From Fagopyrum homotropicum (lineage: Eukaryota; Streptophyta; Magnoliopsida; Caryophyllales; Polygonaceae): DNA of 64,000 nucleotides. This document shows positions 21,024-33,627 of the stretch, piece after piece. Under the pieces are notes generated by a model. The model searched no databases. It was given only the letters and a program-made list of their open reading frames with translations, and was not told the DNA's origin. Position 1 is the stretch's first letter. Every line of letters starts with the position of its first letter. Made by a program: the position numbers and the translations under genes. Location: assembly GCA_033239125.1 (NCBI GenBank), contig BSWB01000005.1:140488494-140552493 (forward strand), in the 5' to 3' direction.

Positions 21024-24000
21024 TCATTGCATTTGAAATGTGTTAGGTTGCTTAGCCTCAGCAAGCATTTGCACAACTTCTCTCATGGTAGGTCTCTCCA
21101 CACTATGTTCTTGAACACACATCATCGCGACGAAGAAAACTTGCTTCGCTTCATCAATCGGAACATCTTGAAGCCTCTCATCAATGATATTTGAAACCTT
21201 TTCTTTGTTGGAGTTTGTATGAATCTTTGTCCATTGAACAATGTCTAATCCCTCCTCTCCAAAGTCGCCAACCGGCTTTTTACCCGATACGAGCTCTAAG
21301 AGAACAACTCCGAAGCTATAAACGTCGCTCTTCTCATCAACCTTCAACGTGTATGCATATTCTGAATCACATCACAAAAAATTAGTATGTTTTTAGAATT
21401 CAAATCAAAGAAACACAAAAGGGTTAAAAAAAGAGGACGAATATCTTGCTTTTTATAGTCTCTTTATTGGGTCTAGGGCTACAAAAGCTAAAGGCTTTGT
21501 TGTTGGGGTGCAAGATTCTTAGTGCCTAAAGAAGGGTATCCCTTATGGGACCCTTTTGGTGCTTTGTGGGTTATCTTTGGGTAAGACCATTTTCAATAAT
21601 TTTTTGGTCAAAAAGTTTGGTGGGAATGGCCCTTTTGGCTTGCATTGCCTCGAACACTATTATTATTCGAACCGAACGAGCCGAGCTTTGATAACATACC
21701 TGGAGCAATATAGCCGTAAGATCCAGCAATGGCGGACATGCATTCGGACGCGCCATTATTCGGATTAAGGAACTTTGCAAGTCCGAAATCCGCAACATGA
21801 GCTTCAAACTCGGAATCCAACAAGATGTTGTTGGATTTAACATCGCGATGAACAATCAAAGGAGAGCAATCATGGTGCAAATAACAAAGTCCTTTAGCAG
21901 CTTCAATGGCTATCTTAAGTCTAGTATCCCACTTAAGATGTCCTCCTCTCTTTCCATTGAGGATTTCACCTAAGCTTCCATTCGACATGAACTCGTAAAC
22001 GAGCAAATTAGTCTCTTTGTTTGAACAAAAAGCAAGCAACCTTACAATGTACCTATGTCTTATGTTTCCCAAGGTTTGAATCTCAGCAGAAAGTCCATGA
22101 TCATGATGAGAAGATCCAAATCTATTGCTTCCAACTCCAAGAAGCTTCTTTACCGCGATTTCCTCGCCATTTCGTGTGATTCCTCTATAAACAATCCCAG
22201 CCCCTCCTTTGCCTATGATGTTGTTGTCATTCAAGCATTCTAAAATGTCTTCACATTTGAAACTAACCTTTTGGAAAGCTATGAGTTTCCATGAATTTGC
22301 GCCATTTCTCCATTTCCGGGTCTTGATGAATGCCATCACTACAAAGATCAAGGAGCATACGAATAGCGCTAAGGCGAGAACAAGCTTGAACTTTCCGTGG
22401 AAATGACTCAAGCTCTTGTGATCATGATTCTCATTGCTCTCGAGTTGTGATCCGGGTTTTTGGTTACAAGGCTTGAATGATGAACCACATAGAAAAGGAT
22501 TGCCTACAAAGGAAGTATAGTTGAAGAGCAAATATTGTCCGGTTTCGGGTATTAGGCCAGTGAAGTTGTTATGGGAAAAATCAGCTGCGGTTAGGCTCTT
22601 CATTGAACCAATTTCTATAGGAAGGTTCTGATTGAGTTGGTTCCAAGAAACATTAAGATAGTTAAGGACTCGGATACGAGAAACCCGAGTTGGGATCGGA
22701 CCCGAAAGCTGGTTTTGGCTCAAGTCTAAAGAGGCTAAGTGAAGACAATCTCCAATTTCTGGTGGAATTGAGCTTGAGAAGTTGTTTTTACTTAAGTCAA
22801 GCTTGACAACATTCTTCAACTGGCCTATTTGGTGTGGGATTTCACCATTGAAATGATTTCCACTCAAAAGTAAGATCTTTAATGAAGAGAGGTTTCCAAT
22901 GGAAAGAGGAAGAGGACCCGAAAACCGGTTGTTTGAGAGGTTTAGTTGAGTGAAGTTAGATGATAGTTTGGTTCGATTCGATTCGAGTATTCTCCCGGTT
23001 AAGTAGTTGTTTTGTAGCTCAAGAAGAGAGAGTTGTGGAAGGAAAATGAAGCCAATAGGTAATGACCCACTTAGATAGTTTTGTCCTAATCTTACCCTTA
23101 CAAGAGAATGACACTCACCAAGATCATGAGGAAGTGGACCAAAAACAAAGTTGTTTAAAAGGATCAAGATTTTGAGCTTCTTACCAAAACATAAAGATTT
23201 TGGAAGTACTCCAGTGAGTTTGTTAGTAGAAAGATCAAGCTCAATTAACTCACCATTTTCACCAAGCTTTGAAGGGATTGATCCTGTGAAGTTGTTTTTC
23301 CAAAGCTGCAAGACTTGCAAACTCGGAAACTCGGCCACAAAACCCGGAATCTCACCATGGAGCTTGTTCATGAATAAGTTCAGCACTACAAGATTCTTCA
23401 AAGATGAAAGCTCAATAGGAATCTCACCTATTAACCCATTGTTTGAGACATCAAGTGACTTCAACTTTGTAAGATTGCCAAAACTCCGCGGAATCGAGCC
23501 CGTAAGCTGATTGAATTGCAAGAAAAGAGTCTCAAGCTTGTTGAGATTGCCCAATTCAATTGGTAATGAACCTTGCAAGCCACAATTTGCAAGGTCTAAA
23601 AGGACTAAATTCACCAAACTACCAAACTCTTGAGGTATTCCACCATTGAAGCTATTGAAGTATCCGAGCCGGAGTCCGGTAAGATTACTAAGCTTGCCTA
23701 GCTCAATTGGTATTGAGCCATTCAAGTCATTGCCTGCAAGAGAAAGATACTTAAGCCCCTCCATGGATCCATAGCTTTTCGGAATCTCGGCCGAGAAATA
23801 ATTCCCTCCTAAATCCAAGTATTCAAGCTTCTTGAGTTGGATTACATCTTCAGGAAGTGACCCTTCAAAGCCATTGTTATAAGCATCAAGAACTTGAAGC
23901 TCTTTTAACAAAGAGAATTCCCAATCCAAACTTCCATTGAAGCCATTGTTTGATATGTTGAGGAATTGAAGGCCAGGAATTTTGTGAATTTGTGAAGGGA

Positions 24001-24334
24001 AAGGAGAAGAGAAGTTGTTACCGGATATCGAAAGATTCCGAAGAGACACTAGCTCGGTGATAACTGGAGTAAAAGACCCACCAAGGTTAAGATTAGAGAT
24101 ATCAATGGAAACTACATAGTTTCCATGATCATCACATTTTACACCAATCCAAGAACATAAAGATTTGTAATTTGACAAGCTCCAACTATCTAGATATGGG
24201 CTTGGTGTCACAAAGCCTTGTTTGGTTGACACTAAGATTAAAGCTTGTTTCTTTATTGAAGTTTCACTCCAAGATGAACAAACTCCCAAACAAAGAACAA
24301 TAACAACTGCTGTGAAAAACACAGCTTTAGCCAT
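21024..24334 (-). CDS. BAM3: BAM3-type leucine-rich-repeat receptor kinase (CLAVATA1 class)
   Basis: Two exons (24334-21700 and 21361-21024) join to 2973 nt, 990 residues, against about 992 in Arabidopsis BAM3. There is a signal peptide (MAKAVFFTAVVIVLCLGVC), then an LRR N-cap (LCSWIGVKCDD) and about 20 LRRs of plant LxGxIP type. A membrane helix spans residues 651-670. The kinase domain has a glycine loop GKGGAG (708-713), K729, HRD 829-831 (RD kinase) and DFG 849-851. The single intron falls inside the APE motif (CCA G|AA), a position common in this family. The ending is EHSVERPTMREVVQM and AKQPNTFQMQ. The known BAM3 perceives CLE45 in protophloem. All catalytic residues are present. Confidence 0.94.
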
Positions 24335-27300
24335 TAGAATAGCTTAAAGATTGGAAATTTGTTTCTGGGTTTAAACTGTAAGGTGATGATGAAGAAGAAG
24401 AGCCATAAATAAGAGAGAGTTTAGTGTTTGACTGAGAGTTTTGATGAGGCAAAAGTGATGGGAATAAGATTATAAGACAGATAGGGATCCAAGGACCAAC
24501 ATTCTTTCATAGCTTCACTCCCTGAGTAGTACTGTGTGTCTGTTGGTATCATATTGCCTTTAGCTTTTTGATAAAGAAAAAGCAAAGCATTATGTTTTTT
24601 GGAGACAAAAGAGAGATGAGCCAAAAGTAATGGAAATCATATAAATTTGATAAATTGTAGAGAGGAAATGTTGCTTTTTATGTGCACTTGCATCCATGCC
24701 CATGCATATTTCTTTCAAATACTTCATCTTATTCAGTGAAAGAAGCGTGCTCACTTTATCTCTTGTGTATAGCCTTTGGTATATACTATATACTTTTTTG
24801 ATATTAGGAAACAATTTGATTCATTAGTTAAGACTCATGGTATATGTAGAGTTATTTCTATGTTATCCAATCGATAATAAAAGAGATAACAAACCTAGGT
24901 GGATTATTCGATGAGAATTTATCATAGTATGAAATCCTATTATATTTATATGTTGGGTTTGAGCTCACCCCGTATATATTCTCAGACGTGTGACGAAACC
25001 CTTCACATTATATCTGACCTTAGACTTATATAAAAGTGGTTTCAGGTCGGTCATAACTTAAACCTCCACCGGAAGGTGCGGTCGGGCCACAAACGATGCC
25101 CATGTTCACCCACATAAAAAGCGGGTGGGATGTTGGCCCGGCCCGGATGACCCGCATATACTTGATTGTGCCTTTTTTTTCCGGGATGTATCATTCAAAA
25201 CAAGTAATATATTGTATTTAACACAAGCTTTCAATCCAATAATACGTGCATAGTGCACTATCAACGTGTTCAACAACAATTGACATACAAAAATGAATAA
25301 ATCAAATACCTGACAAACAACAAGTATCATTGCAGTCAAGTTATTCCTGCACTCTTGTATTACAAACGAGTATAACTCGTCAAAATACTCAAAACAAACT
25401 AAATGAAAAATCAAAGTTGGTGACACTCGAAACAAACTAAATTATATTTACACATATATAAATATATTATATGCATAATCCGATATATATGAATCGGGCG
25501 GGTTCTGCACATGCCCATTTTTTCTCCGGACGAATCAAACGGGCCGACCTAAATTTGTACAGGTCCATCTTACACGTCGGAATCTCATAGTTATAGACCT
25601 TGATAGATCGTATATTCGTATATCACTAAATGGTTGTCGTCACAAAGATACACATGGGGAACAACTTAATGTAGTCACATATTCGTGTCAAACTGAATCA
25701 CCAATTTCGCACTTTTCTCATTAGTTGTAATCTAACAACTTGCGAACTCGCTGAGACCCCTATAATTCTTAAACTCGAATCTTAAAGACCAATATCAATA
25801 AGTTAGGGTAAGCATACTTCTCTTATGATTCATATAGTCACTTTTGGACATATATGAAACAAAGGGTTATATAGTTTGACCTTATAAAAATGTCTTGCTA
25901 TAACCCAAAGAAGCTTTATTGAATGGTGACAAACCATATATAGTTTACTAGGTTAGTATTCACACTGTAGTGAATTGGTAACGTGATATAGCATATCAGG
26001 ATAAAGTTGGTAAGTGGCTAAGTGCTTTCAAGATCAATCATATCTTTAATTTATAAGGTGAATAAGTTTTTTTTGCCTTTTGTGAAATTCATTATCTTGT
26101 GACTTACTCAAAGTTCTTCATCCCTTGATTTGTGGGTACCGTTTGGTTAATTGATAACGATTTACCATTGATTTTTTCCAAGTTAAGTGTTTTACAATCA
26201 ACTGCCCTATAGTTTAAAAAGTACTCAAGTTATGAAATAATTGTAATATCGAAGTTTATAGAAAATAAAAAATAGTCATAGTATCAATATAGAGTAATTT
26301 TGGATAAAAATAGTAAAAAGGCACTGTTCTTGTATCCATTTTGCAGCAAAAGTAAAAGCTAAAGTTTTGGGTGGATTTTAAAGTTGGATTCTTTACTTTT
26401 GTGTCTTCGTGCCTATCTTGATGAAATCATAGAATCAATTATGATCATAAATTAGTTGAGCACGAACCTATCAAAGCCCTTGTTTTGGTTGGTTCATACG
26501 CAAGAATGCACAACTTCTTAATTTTTATTTTATTTTTTTTAAATTAAATATGTGTTAAATTTAATTTCCTTTCAGATAAGTTTATCTCTACTGATCACCT
26601 TGATTCTCTCCCCAAATGTCATCATTCTTACATTTGGTTGTATTCGATTCGTCCTACTATATATAGATATCTTGTGTATCAAGATAACAACTCTACTACG
26701 TGTTGAAAGAGTGCCAATACATAACGTTGACTGAAAATAAACATATATAAATTGAGATCGTGTTTGAAAAGAATGATATTCGGATCTTTGGAATTGAGAT
26801 TTTTCGAAGACTTTAAAAAGACACTTTGAACAAGTTTAAACATTTTTAAAAAGGGGAAATTTGTTGAACACTTGGTTTTGGTAACAACAAAGAATCGAAT
26901 GAAAGGTAACAAAGATTTATCCATCTCTATATATTTTAACATATTCTTTGAGTGTTTTATAGGATTCAAGAAGTAGGGATATGTGTGGAGGTCATAAGCT
27001 TGATGATTAAACATGTGAAGTGTTAGAAGCAAATAAGGTAGTTTCATGGATTAGGTACCTAAGCAAGATCATGTTAATGGGTGTTGTGATTCTAATTCTT
27101 GTATTGAGACACGTAGCAAAGGACTTCGAGTATAAGTCTAGCAATGTACTTTGATCTTGGTAGAGTCATGTAGTTAGGAGTCATATTATAGCTTGTCATG
27201 TTATATACCTTAATGCCTACAAGAAACTAAAGTTGTCACTTAGTTTACTAAGTGAGGTAGCTTAGTGACTAATATGGTGTGAGTTTATAACATAAGGTAC

Positions 27301-28759
27301 ACTATTGTATGCTTAGGTGATAATATGTTGTATAGGATATATGTGGTTTATGTGTGTATATCCTGAATGGTCTTAGAAGGGCTTACAACCCACTATCTCC
27401 TTGGATCCGTTATGACGCCGGCTAAAGAATGATGGGATGCTCACTTGAAATGTTGAAGGGTCGGCTTAGGTTTCTAACACGTTTTGCAAAACGCGTCGTT
27501 CAACTTAAATGGAGCATGGGTATATAAGCTTGCTTATGCAGCTTCCAAAACCCTAACTCACAACTCGTTGTGTCAGCTCATGAGAAAAAGAGAGAGTAGA
27601 GAGAGAAGAAGGTCAGATCATCCAAATCTTGCTCAAAGTTAGAAGGATTTGAAGTTGGAAGAAGAAGCAGAAGAGAGGTTGGGAGATTTGTCACCTCTTG
27701 GATCTCTTCTCACCGTCGCTATGTTGGCTTGCGATTGTAGCGAAGATCAATCTCAAATCTTCGTCTAGGTGCCTTTGAGGGAGTTTTCCTTTATCATTGC
27801 TTCTCTTATCTCCTTAAGTCTTTCTAGTTACAGTCTTTGCTAGATCTGTATATTGCTAGTGTCTCAAAGTCCTTTGTTTGTAACCTTGTTCTTGGATACC
27901 TAGTAAATTTGGAATCGGATCTCCGCTCTTGAGGTCCCGCTGATGTAGGAGTTCATTCTCCGAACTGTGTCATCAGTTGTTTGTGTTCATTTTGTGTATT
28001 TCTTTAATCGATTATACGACCGAGTATCTTTGAAACCTAAAGATATAGTTTTTACAATGAGCTAGATAAAACCATAGAGTGTCACCAACTAGCTAACGAG
28101 CTCCTTTTGCTCTCAAAGAGGCGGTTGCGGATGTATTTGTTTGCGCTATTTCCATATTCATTCATCACAACTAGAATACTACACTTGCAATGCATTATGC
28201 ATATCCCAATTATAGTAAGTTTGGATTACGTTGTAGGAATCATCACGATGAAGAATCATCATTATGGTCAATATTGACTTATAAAATCTTCATCAACATA
28301 TAACAAGAAAACGTCAAAGATAATTGCCCCAAATCCTTTTTAACCCCACGTACAATCTCTTCACTTTATAAGTTGTAGTATCATCAAGAACCATCATTAG
28401 GGTCAACTAACTTATACAAAGTGGACAAGTGGTAGCCATGCATTACTACTACTATGGTAACAATAAGGGGCAAGGACCGATACAAGCTATATGCTTTCTA
28501 CAATTATGTTACTTCAAGTTTGTTAAAAAAAATAATAATAAGTTGTCACTTTAGAATACATTTTGAGTTTAGAATATAAGGTTGGTGAACAACTTATTTC
28601 GTTACTAATTTTATTGGTATAATGAAAATCTTTATATAGGCTTTACAAGAACATAATGACTAACAATATATAGGAAACTAAATAATAAAGTTATTACTAC
28701 GATCTTAATATTATTACGATCTCGATCTTATCACGACCACAATTTTGATCTTATCACAA
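24335..28759. other. Gene-free interval with degraded repeats
   Basis: No gene was supported. The first 500 bp are the BAM3 promoter side. From 25080 to 25570 there are GC-rich words (CCCGGCCCGGATGACCCGC, GGGCGGGTT) resembling the motif-array MITEs elsewhere in the window, but no ends were found. From about 27070 to 28100 the sequence looks like LTR material: a TATA-like GTATATAAGC at 27510 followed by CCAAAACCCTAACTCACAA and GA-rich leader. No partner LTR was seen. Confidence 0.4.
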
Positions 28760-28789
28760 TCACGATCTTATTACGATCATGATCTCGAT

Positions 28790-29270
28790 ATTATCACGCT
28801 TCCTCAAGCCGGTAGTGGGTGATGCACAACATCGAGTTTGAACTTGAGAAATTGTTACTCGGACCATAAGGCCTTTGTAAACAGATCCGCCAGCCGGTCG
28901 GTGGAATGTGTAACGATAGTGTGAGCAATGTGTTTTTCTACGCTTCTTTTGACTTGCCTTTGAATATATTTTATTCAATTTGAGGCAATGAGTCTTGAGC
29001 GTAAGTGGTCAATACATATAGGATCGCTGCTCTGATACCATGATAGATTTTGGTGGAGAAGACTACATAAATGGTGGAACTATAACCACAGATGGTGGAA
29101 ATAGAACCACTAGTGAATTGGTGGCATCAATAGATTAATAAGACCACTAGTAAATCGGTGGCAATGGTAGATTTAGACGTCGATAAGTTGACGGCGTGCT
29201 TTAAGGCCGACTTGCCCAATCGGACGAACTATTATTGTTTATGCCCGCGCTTAGTGTCGTAAGGTCGACA
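28790..29270 (-). mobile_element. Internally deleted Copia remnant with primer-binding site
   Basis: Read from the minus strand, 28960-28795 gives the tail of a Copia RNase H region: KHIAHTIVTHSTDRLADL, FTKALWSE, a stop, then FLKFKLDVVHHPLPA. Only about 60 bp upstream of this on the minus strand lies TGGTATCAGAGC (29040-29029), a perfect initiator-Met primer-binding site. It is preceded by sequence ending ATCTATCA, as a 5' LTR end should be. Primer site and polymerase tail should be kilobases apart, so the interior has been deleted. The right LTR limit is uncertain. Confidence 0.6.
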
Positions 29271-29306
29271 AACCCTATAAGTCAGGATAAGAGAGATTGA
29301 ACTGCT

Positions 29307-29858
29307 CGATAACAGACAATCAGGTGATACTACCATATAAGCATATGAGTTACTCCTCCTATTGCCAATAAGTTTTAGGATGGATCCCCGTGTGCTTGTA
29401 TATGTAGTTCACTGGTCGTACGCCCCTACGTCATTTGGTCCCACGATGGATATATAAGAAAAAGTAACATGGTATCAGAGCAGATCCGATCCGGGTATGG
29501 TTTCCTGACCTCCGGGATTAGCTAAAAGGGAATGAGATGTGAAATCCGTCGGAAAAAGAAAAAAATTGTGGGCGTGCTAAAAAGAGAATGAGATGCTCGA
29601 CCCAAGAAAGAAAAAAAAGTGTCAAGTGCTAACTAGTTCAAGTAGTTAACACTTGAGGGGGAGTGTTCGGATGTAAGGAAAAAGTATTCCACATCGATAA
29701 CACACAATCCGGTGATACTACCATATAAGCATCCTTGCCACTCATCCTATTGCCAATTGATTTTATGATGGAACCCCGTGTGCTTGTATATGTAGTTCAC
29801 TAGACGTGTGCCTCCAGCGTCATTTGGTCTCGAGACGAATATATAAGAAAAAGTAACA
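29307..29858 (+). mobile_element. Terminal-repeat retrotransposon in miniature (TRIM)
   Basis: Two direct repeats of equal length, 29307-29470 and 29695-29858, share GTGATACTACCATATAAGCA, CGTGTGCTTGTATATGTAGT and ATATAAGAAAAAGTAACA. The first is followed at once by TGGTATCAGAGC (29471-29482), a perfect primer-binding site. The second is preceded by the purine tract GAGGGGGAG and the LTR start TGTTCGGATG (29664). The interior is about 190 bp and non-coding. The first ~31 bp of the left LTR are not recognisable, so its 5' end is diverged or replaced. Confidence 0.8.
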
Positions 29859-30260
29859 GAAAATACAAATTGAACATATCGTGGAAACCATGACCCAATG
29901 CACACAAACAAAGTTCAGTCTCCATGCATCAACGCGAAACCCGGAACGCTTAAAATGAACAAAAAAAAACAAACCAGAAGTCAATAAACCCATTTCGAGC
30001 AGTATCATTTACATGTCATGGAGCGTTTGAAAAATGAAACAAGTTCTATGTAAAAGTGGAGGCATACCGAGGGGAAAAATGCGCCGGCAAAACGAAGACA
30101 ATGTACGTACAATAAATAAACTGAAAGGCCAGTAAACCAAAAAAAACAAAAACAAAAGCCCATCTGTATTTCATGGAAGATTTGAAAAAGAAAGCAACTA
30201 CTCTTTAAGCAGCAAGGGAAACAATATAAAAATAACGAAAGGGGAAAAAATAATACAAAG

Positions 30261-30424
30261 AAAACAAGGAAGACGTGAAGGCACCAAAACCACCGTAACA
30301 ATCTCACATATGTTTCACTGAGCCTTCCTCAAAGAAAGTAGACTCTCAATAAGCATAGAGGCATAAAATGGGGAAGGTTGGAGGGCGAAAAACAAGGAAG
30401 ACGTGAAGGCACCAAAACCACCGT
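30261..30424. repeat. 36-bp exact direct duplication at the LINE 5' junction
   Basis: The block containing GAAGACGTGAAGGCACCAAA occurs at 30261-30296 and again at 30389-30424, 128 bp apart. The second copy ends exactly where LINE-like coding sequence begins. Confidence 0.85.
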
Positions 30425-31189
30425 TCCAATGTGGGCTTCACTACATGATCTGGACTATCGCTTCTGGTCCCCTCGAATGCTTGCAAAAATAGGCTCAGCG
30501 CTTGGGATGCCCTTACTTACCGACTCATGTTCTACTAATCAGGGCAGGCTTGGGTTTGCCAAAGTCCTTGTTGAGATCCACGCCACAAACCCTTGGTACG
30601 CGAACTCACCTTCATAGGTCCGGAAGGGGAACTGATCTCTCAGAAGGTTACCTATGACTGGCTGCCCGATCATTGCCCAAAATGCCTCATGTTTGGCCAC
30701 AAGTGTCGTCCACTAGTCAGTACCTCATCTCATCGCAACACAAAGACTCAACAAACTCAACAAGCTCACCCCTTTCCCCTACCCCTCCCAAACCAAGGAC
30801 CATTACTACCAACCCCGGATGCCTCACTACGCCTACCTCTGCACTATCCCGCATCACAAACTGAAAGCAAGCATCCAAAACCCTTTGATTCTATTTTGGC
30901 TAAACCTGGTCCCAAGTTACCACCTACTGACATTCTGGAGGTTCTTCCAACTCCACTTAACCCCGCCCTTGATCCTAGCCAAGTTGGCTACCTCACACAA
31001 ACCAAAACCACCCAACCCACGAATACCTTGGGCTCTACTTCATCTACTTCGCCTACCTCAATCCCCACCCCCATAACTCCCAATGACCCCCCCTCTCTAC
31101 AATCCTCCCAAATCACACCAATAATCCAAATTAGGTTAACATCACCAACCCCACCACCTCCAATGCCAAGGTCACTGGAGAAACCATAG
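30425..31189 (+). pseudogene. LINE ORF1 remnant (DUF4283 tail and CCHC knuckle)
   Basis: The first part (VPMWASLHDLDYRFWSP, LAKIGSALGMPLL) matches DUF4283 proteins linked to plant LINEs. A frame change near 30600 leads to YDWLPDHCPKCLMFGHKC, a CX2CX4HX4C-type zinc knuckle with its last Cys not in the expected place. A long Pro/Thr/Ser-rich linker follows. The N terminus is absent. Confidence 0.7.
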
Positions 31190-31198
31190 AAGTTTCCA

Positions 31199-31996
31199 AT
31201 GTTTGTTAAGATATGTGCATGGAATATCAGGGGTCTAAACCACCCCACCAAACAACAGGCCATACGTGACTTGGTTAAGAAATACAACCTTGACATCATC
31301 GCTGTCATCGAAACTAGACTCACCAATAAAAAGATGCTCACTCTCTCAAACCTCATTCCCCAATGGTGTCACACATCAAACTACTCTACTGTATTCAGAT
31401 GCCGGATCTGGATATGGTGGAACCCTAGTAACCTTCATCTCACCACCATCCTCACAACTAACCAAATCATTCACGTTACCATCTCTCCCATTGATCTTGG
31501 TCACCCTTCTCACTCTACACCCCCCTTTGCCTGCTCCTTCATATATGGCCATAACCGGTCTGAAGATCGTAAACCCCTTTGGGATGCCATTGCCACCATC
31601 AAACAGATTAACGCTCAATCACCTTGGGTCCTCCTTGGTGACTTCAACACCACCTTAAGCCCTGATGAAAAAGTCATGGAACACCCCTCTCAAGCCTCCC
31701 AACCATCAAGTGAAATTGCGGATTGTCTATCCGTTAACACTCTTCATGATCATGCTTACTCCGGATGCAAGCTCACTTGGAACAACAACCAAATTGCAAA
31801 CAAAATCTGGTGTAAACTTGACCGGATTCTTGTTAACTCCACATGGGACAACACCTACCCTAACTCCTCAACATTCTTCGACAATGCCAGCATCTCCGAT
31901 CACTCCCCTGTCATCCTAACCATCAACAAAAAGCCAAGTATTCCGAAGCATCAATTCAGGTTTAACAACAACTGGGCTCACCACGAGGACTTCTAA
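31199..31996 (+). pseudogene. LINE AP-endonuclease domain
   Basis: It begins FVKICAWNIRGLN (Asn of motif I) and IIAVIETRL (catalytic Glu), then WVLLGDFNT and ISDHSPVIL (SDH motif). The domain appears nearly complete but ends at a TAA in the linker to the reverse transcriptase. Confidence 0.8.
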
Positions 31997-32124
31997 TCCA
32001 AAGTTGCCATATCCTGGTCATCTCCTATACCGAGGGAAGTCTCCAATAGCCCCATGAATTTGCTTACTTTCAAGCTGAGGCGCCTTAAACCCGCTCTGAA
32101 GCGATTCCCTAGCACCTTGAAGGA

Positions 32125-33627
32125 TTGCACACTACCATCGACAAACTAAAAGCATCCCTGACCACAACCCAAATCAGTCTCCAAGCCTCCCCACTTGACT
32201 CCTCTCTTTTCAACCTGGAGCGACAATACACTACCTCTTTTATCTCAAACATGGATCTTCTAAGAGTCACACTTGCACAACTTTCTAAGGCCTCATGGGC
32301 TAAACATGGAGACCAATGCAGTAACTACTTCTTCAAGAGAATTACTACCCGTAGAGCAACAAACAACATAAAGTGTATTCTCAACCCTCTCGATACTGCA
32401 TATAACATCACCCACGATCCTGACAAGATCTCCCAAATCCTAACAAACCACTTCTCCACTTTCCTTAGCCCCACCACCCCACCAAACCCTCGTAATCTCT
32501 TCCCAAATTGCCACCTCCCCAATATTCACTTGGATCACGTTTCAAACCTCAACATGGCCATCTCTCTTTCCGAAGTCAAAACCGCTCTATTCGCAATAGG
32601 GGATCAAAAAGCGCCTGGGCCTGATGGATTCAACTCCTATTTCTTCAAAAAATCATGGAGCACCACCGGTCATGATTTCACTAATGCCATCATGGGCTTC
32701 TTTGAAACCGGCTACCTCCCCAGCACCTACAACCACATGTCCATAACATTGATTGCGAAAAAAACAAACCCTCTGTCGCCCTCTGACTTCAGGCCAATAT
32801 CGTGTTGCAACACCACCTACAAGGTCATTGCCAAGATCCTTGCATCTAGGCTCAACGAAGTACTCCCCTCCATCATTGGATGTTATCAAGGTGCATTTGT
32901 GAAGGGTCGTTCGATCAAACATAACATCCTCATTGCCCAGGAGTTACTCAAAAAATACAATCACAAACGTATCTCCCCCCGATGTGCCCTCATAGTGGAC
33001 ATAACCAAGGCTTTCGACTCAATACATCACAAATTCATCATACACTGCCTGGGCAGGATGGGGTTCCCTTCCAAATTCATCCAGCTTGTTGACGCTTACA
33101 TTGCCGGCCCAACTTTCTCGATCAATCTGAATGGCTCCCTAAAGGGTCACTTCAAGAGCACTAGGGGTCTTCGACAAGGCTGCCTCTTATCCCCACCTCT
33201 TTTTGCCATTTCCCTTGAAGTTCTTTCTTCTATGATACACACAAACACAGCCAAACCAAGCTTCAAAATACATCCGAAATGCTCCTCCCCTCGCATCACC
33301 CACCTTTGTTTTGCTAACGATATTCTTCTGTTTTGCAAGGGTGACTTTAACTCAATCAACATTTTGAAGCAAACTCTCACTCACTTCGGGAACTATTCAG
33401 GGCTTCATATAAATCTCAACAAATCCAACCTCTACCTTGTAGGCGTTCCTGAGCAGGATGCTATCAGCTTTGCAAATCACATTGGGATTCCAATTAGATC
33501 CTTCCCCTTCACCTACCTTGGAATCCCTATCGGCACAAAGAGGCTTAGGAATGCAGACTACTTGCCCCTTATTACCAGAATCACCCAAAAGATCAATTCC
33601 TGGCATTCTAGAAATCTATATATGTAG
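32125..33627 (+). pseudogene. LINE reverse transcriptase, catalytic motif mutated
   Basis: There are 500 codons with RT motifs KAPGPDGFNSYFFK, FRPISCCNTTYKVIAKIL, FVKGRSIKHNILIAQELL, LIVDITKAFDSI and LRQGCLLSPPLF. The catalytic F/Y-A-D-D box reads FAND (LCFANDILLF): the first of the two aspartates is Asn, a single G-to-A change in the first codon base. LRQGD is also LRQGC. The enzyme should be inactive even where the frame is open. Confidence 0.85.

Noticed and set aside
25080..25570. Possible further motif-array MITE (CCCGGCCCGG words)
   Set aside because: No TAG/CTA ends or 8-bp duplication could be found.
27070..28100. Possible solo LTR
   Set aside because: It has a TATA-like box and leader-like sequence, but no paired LTR, primer site or target duplication was found, so it is mentioned only under the intergenic interval.
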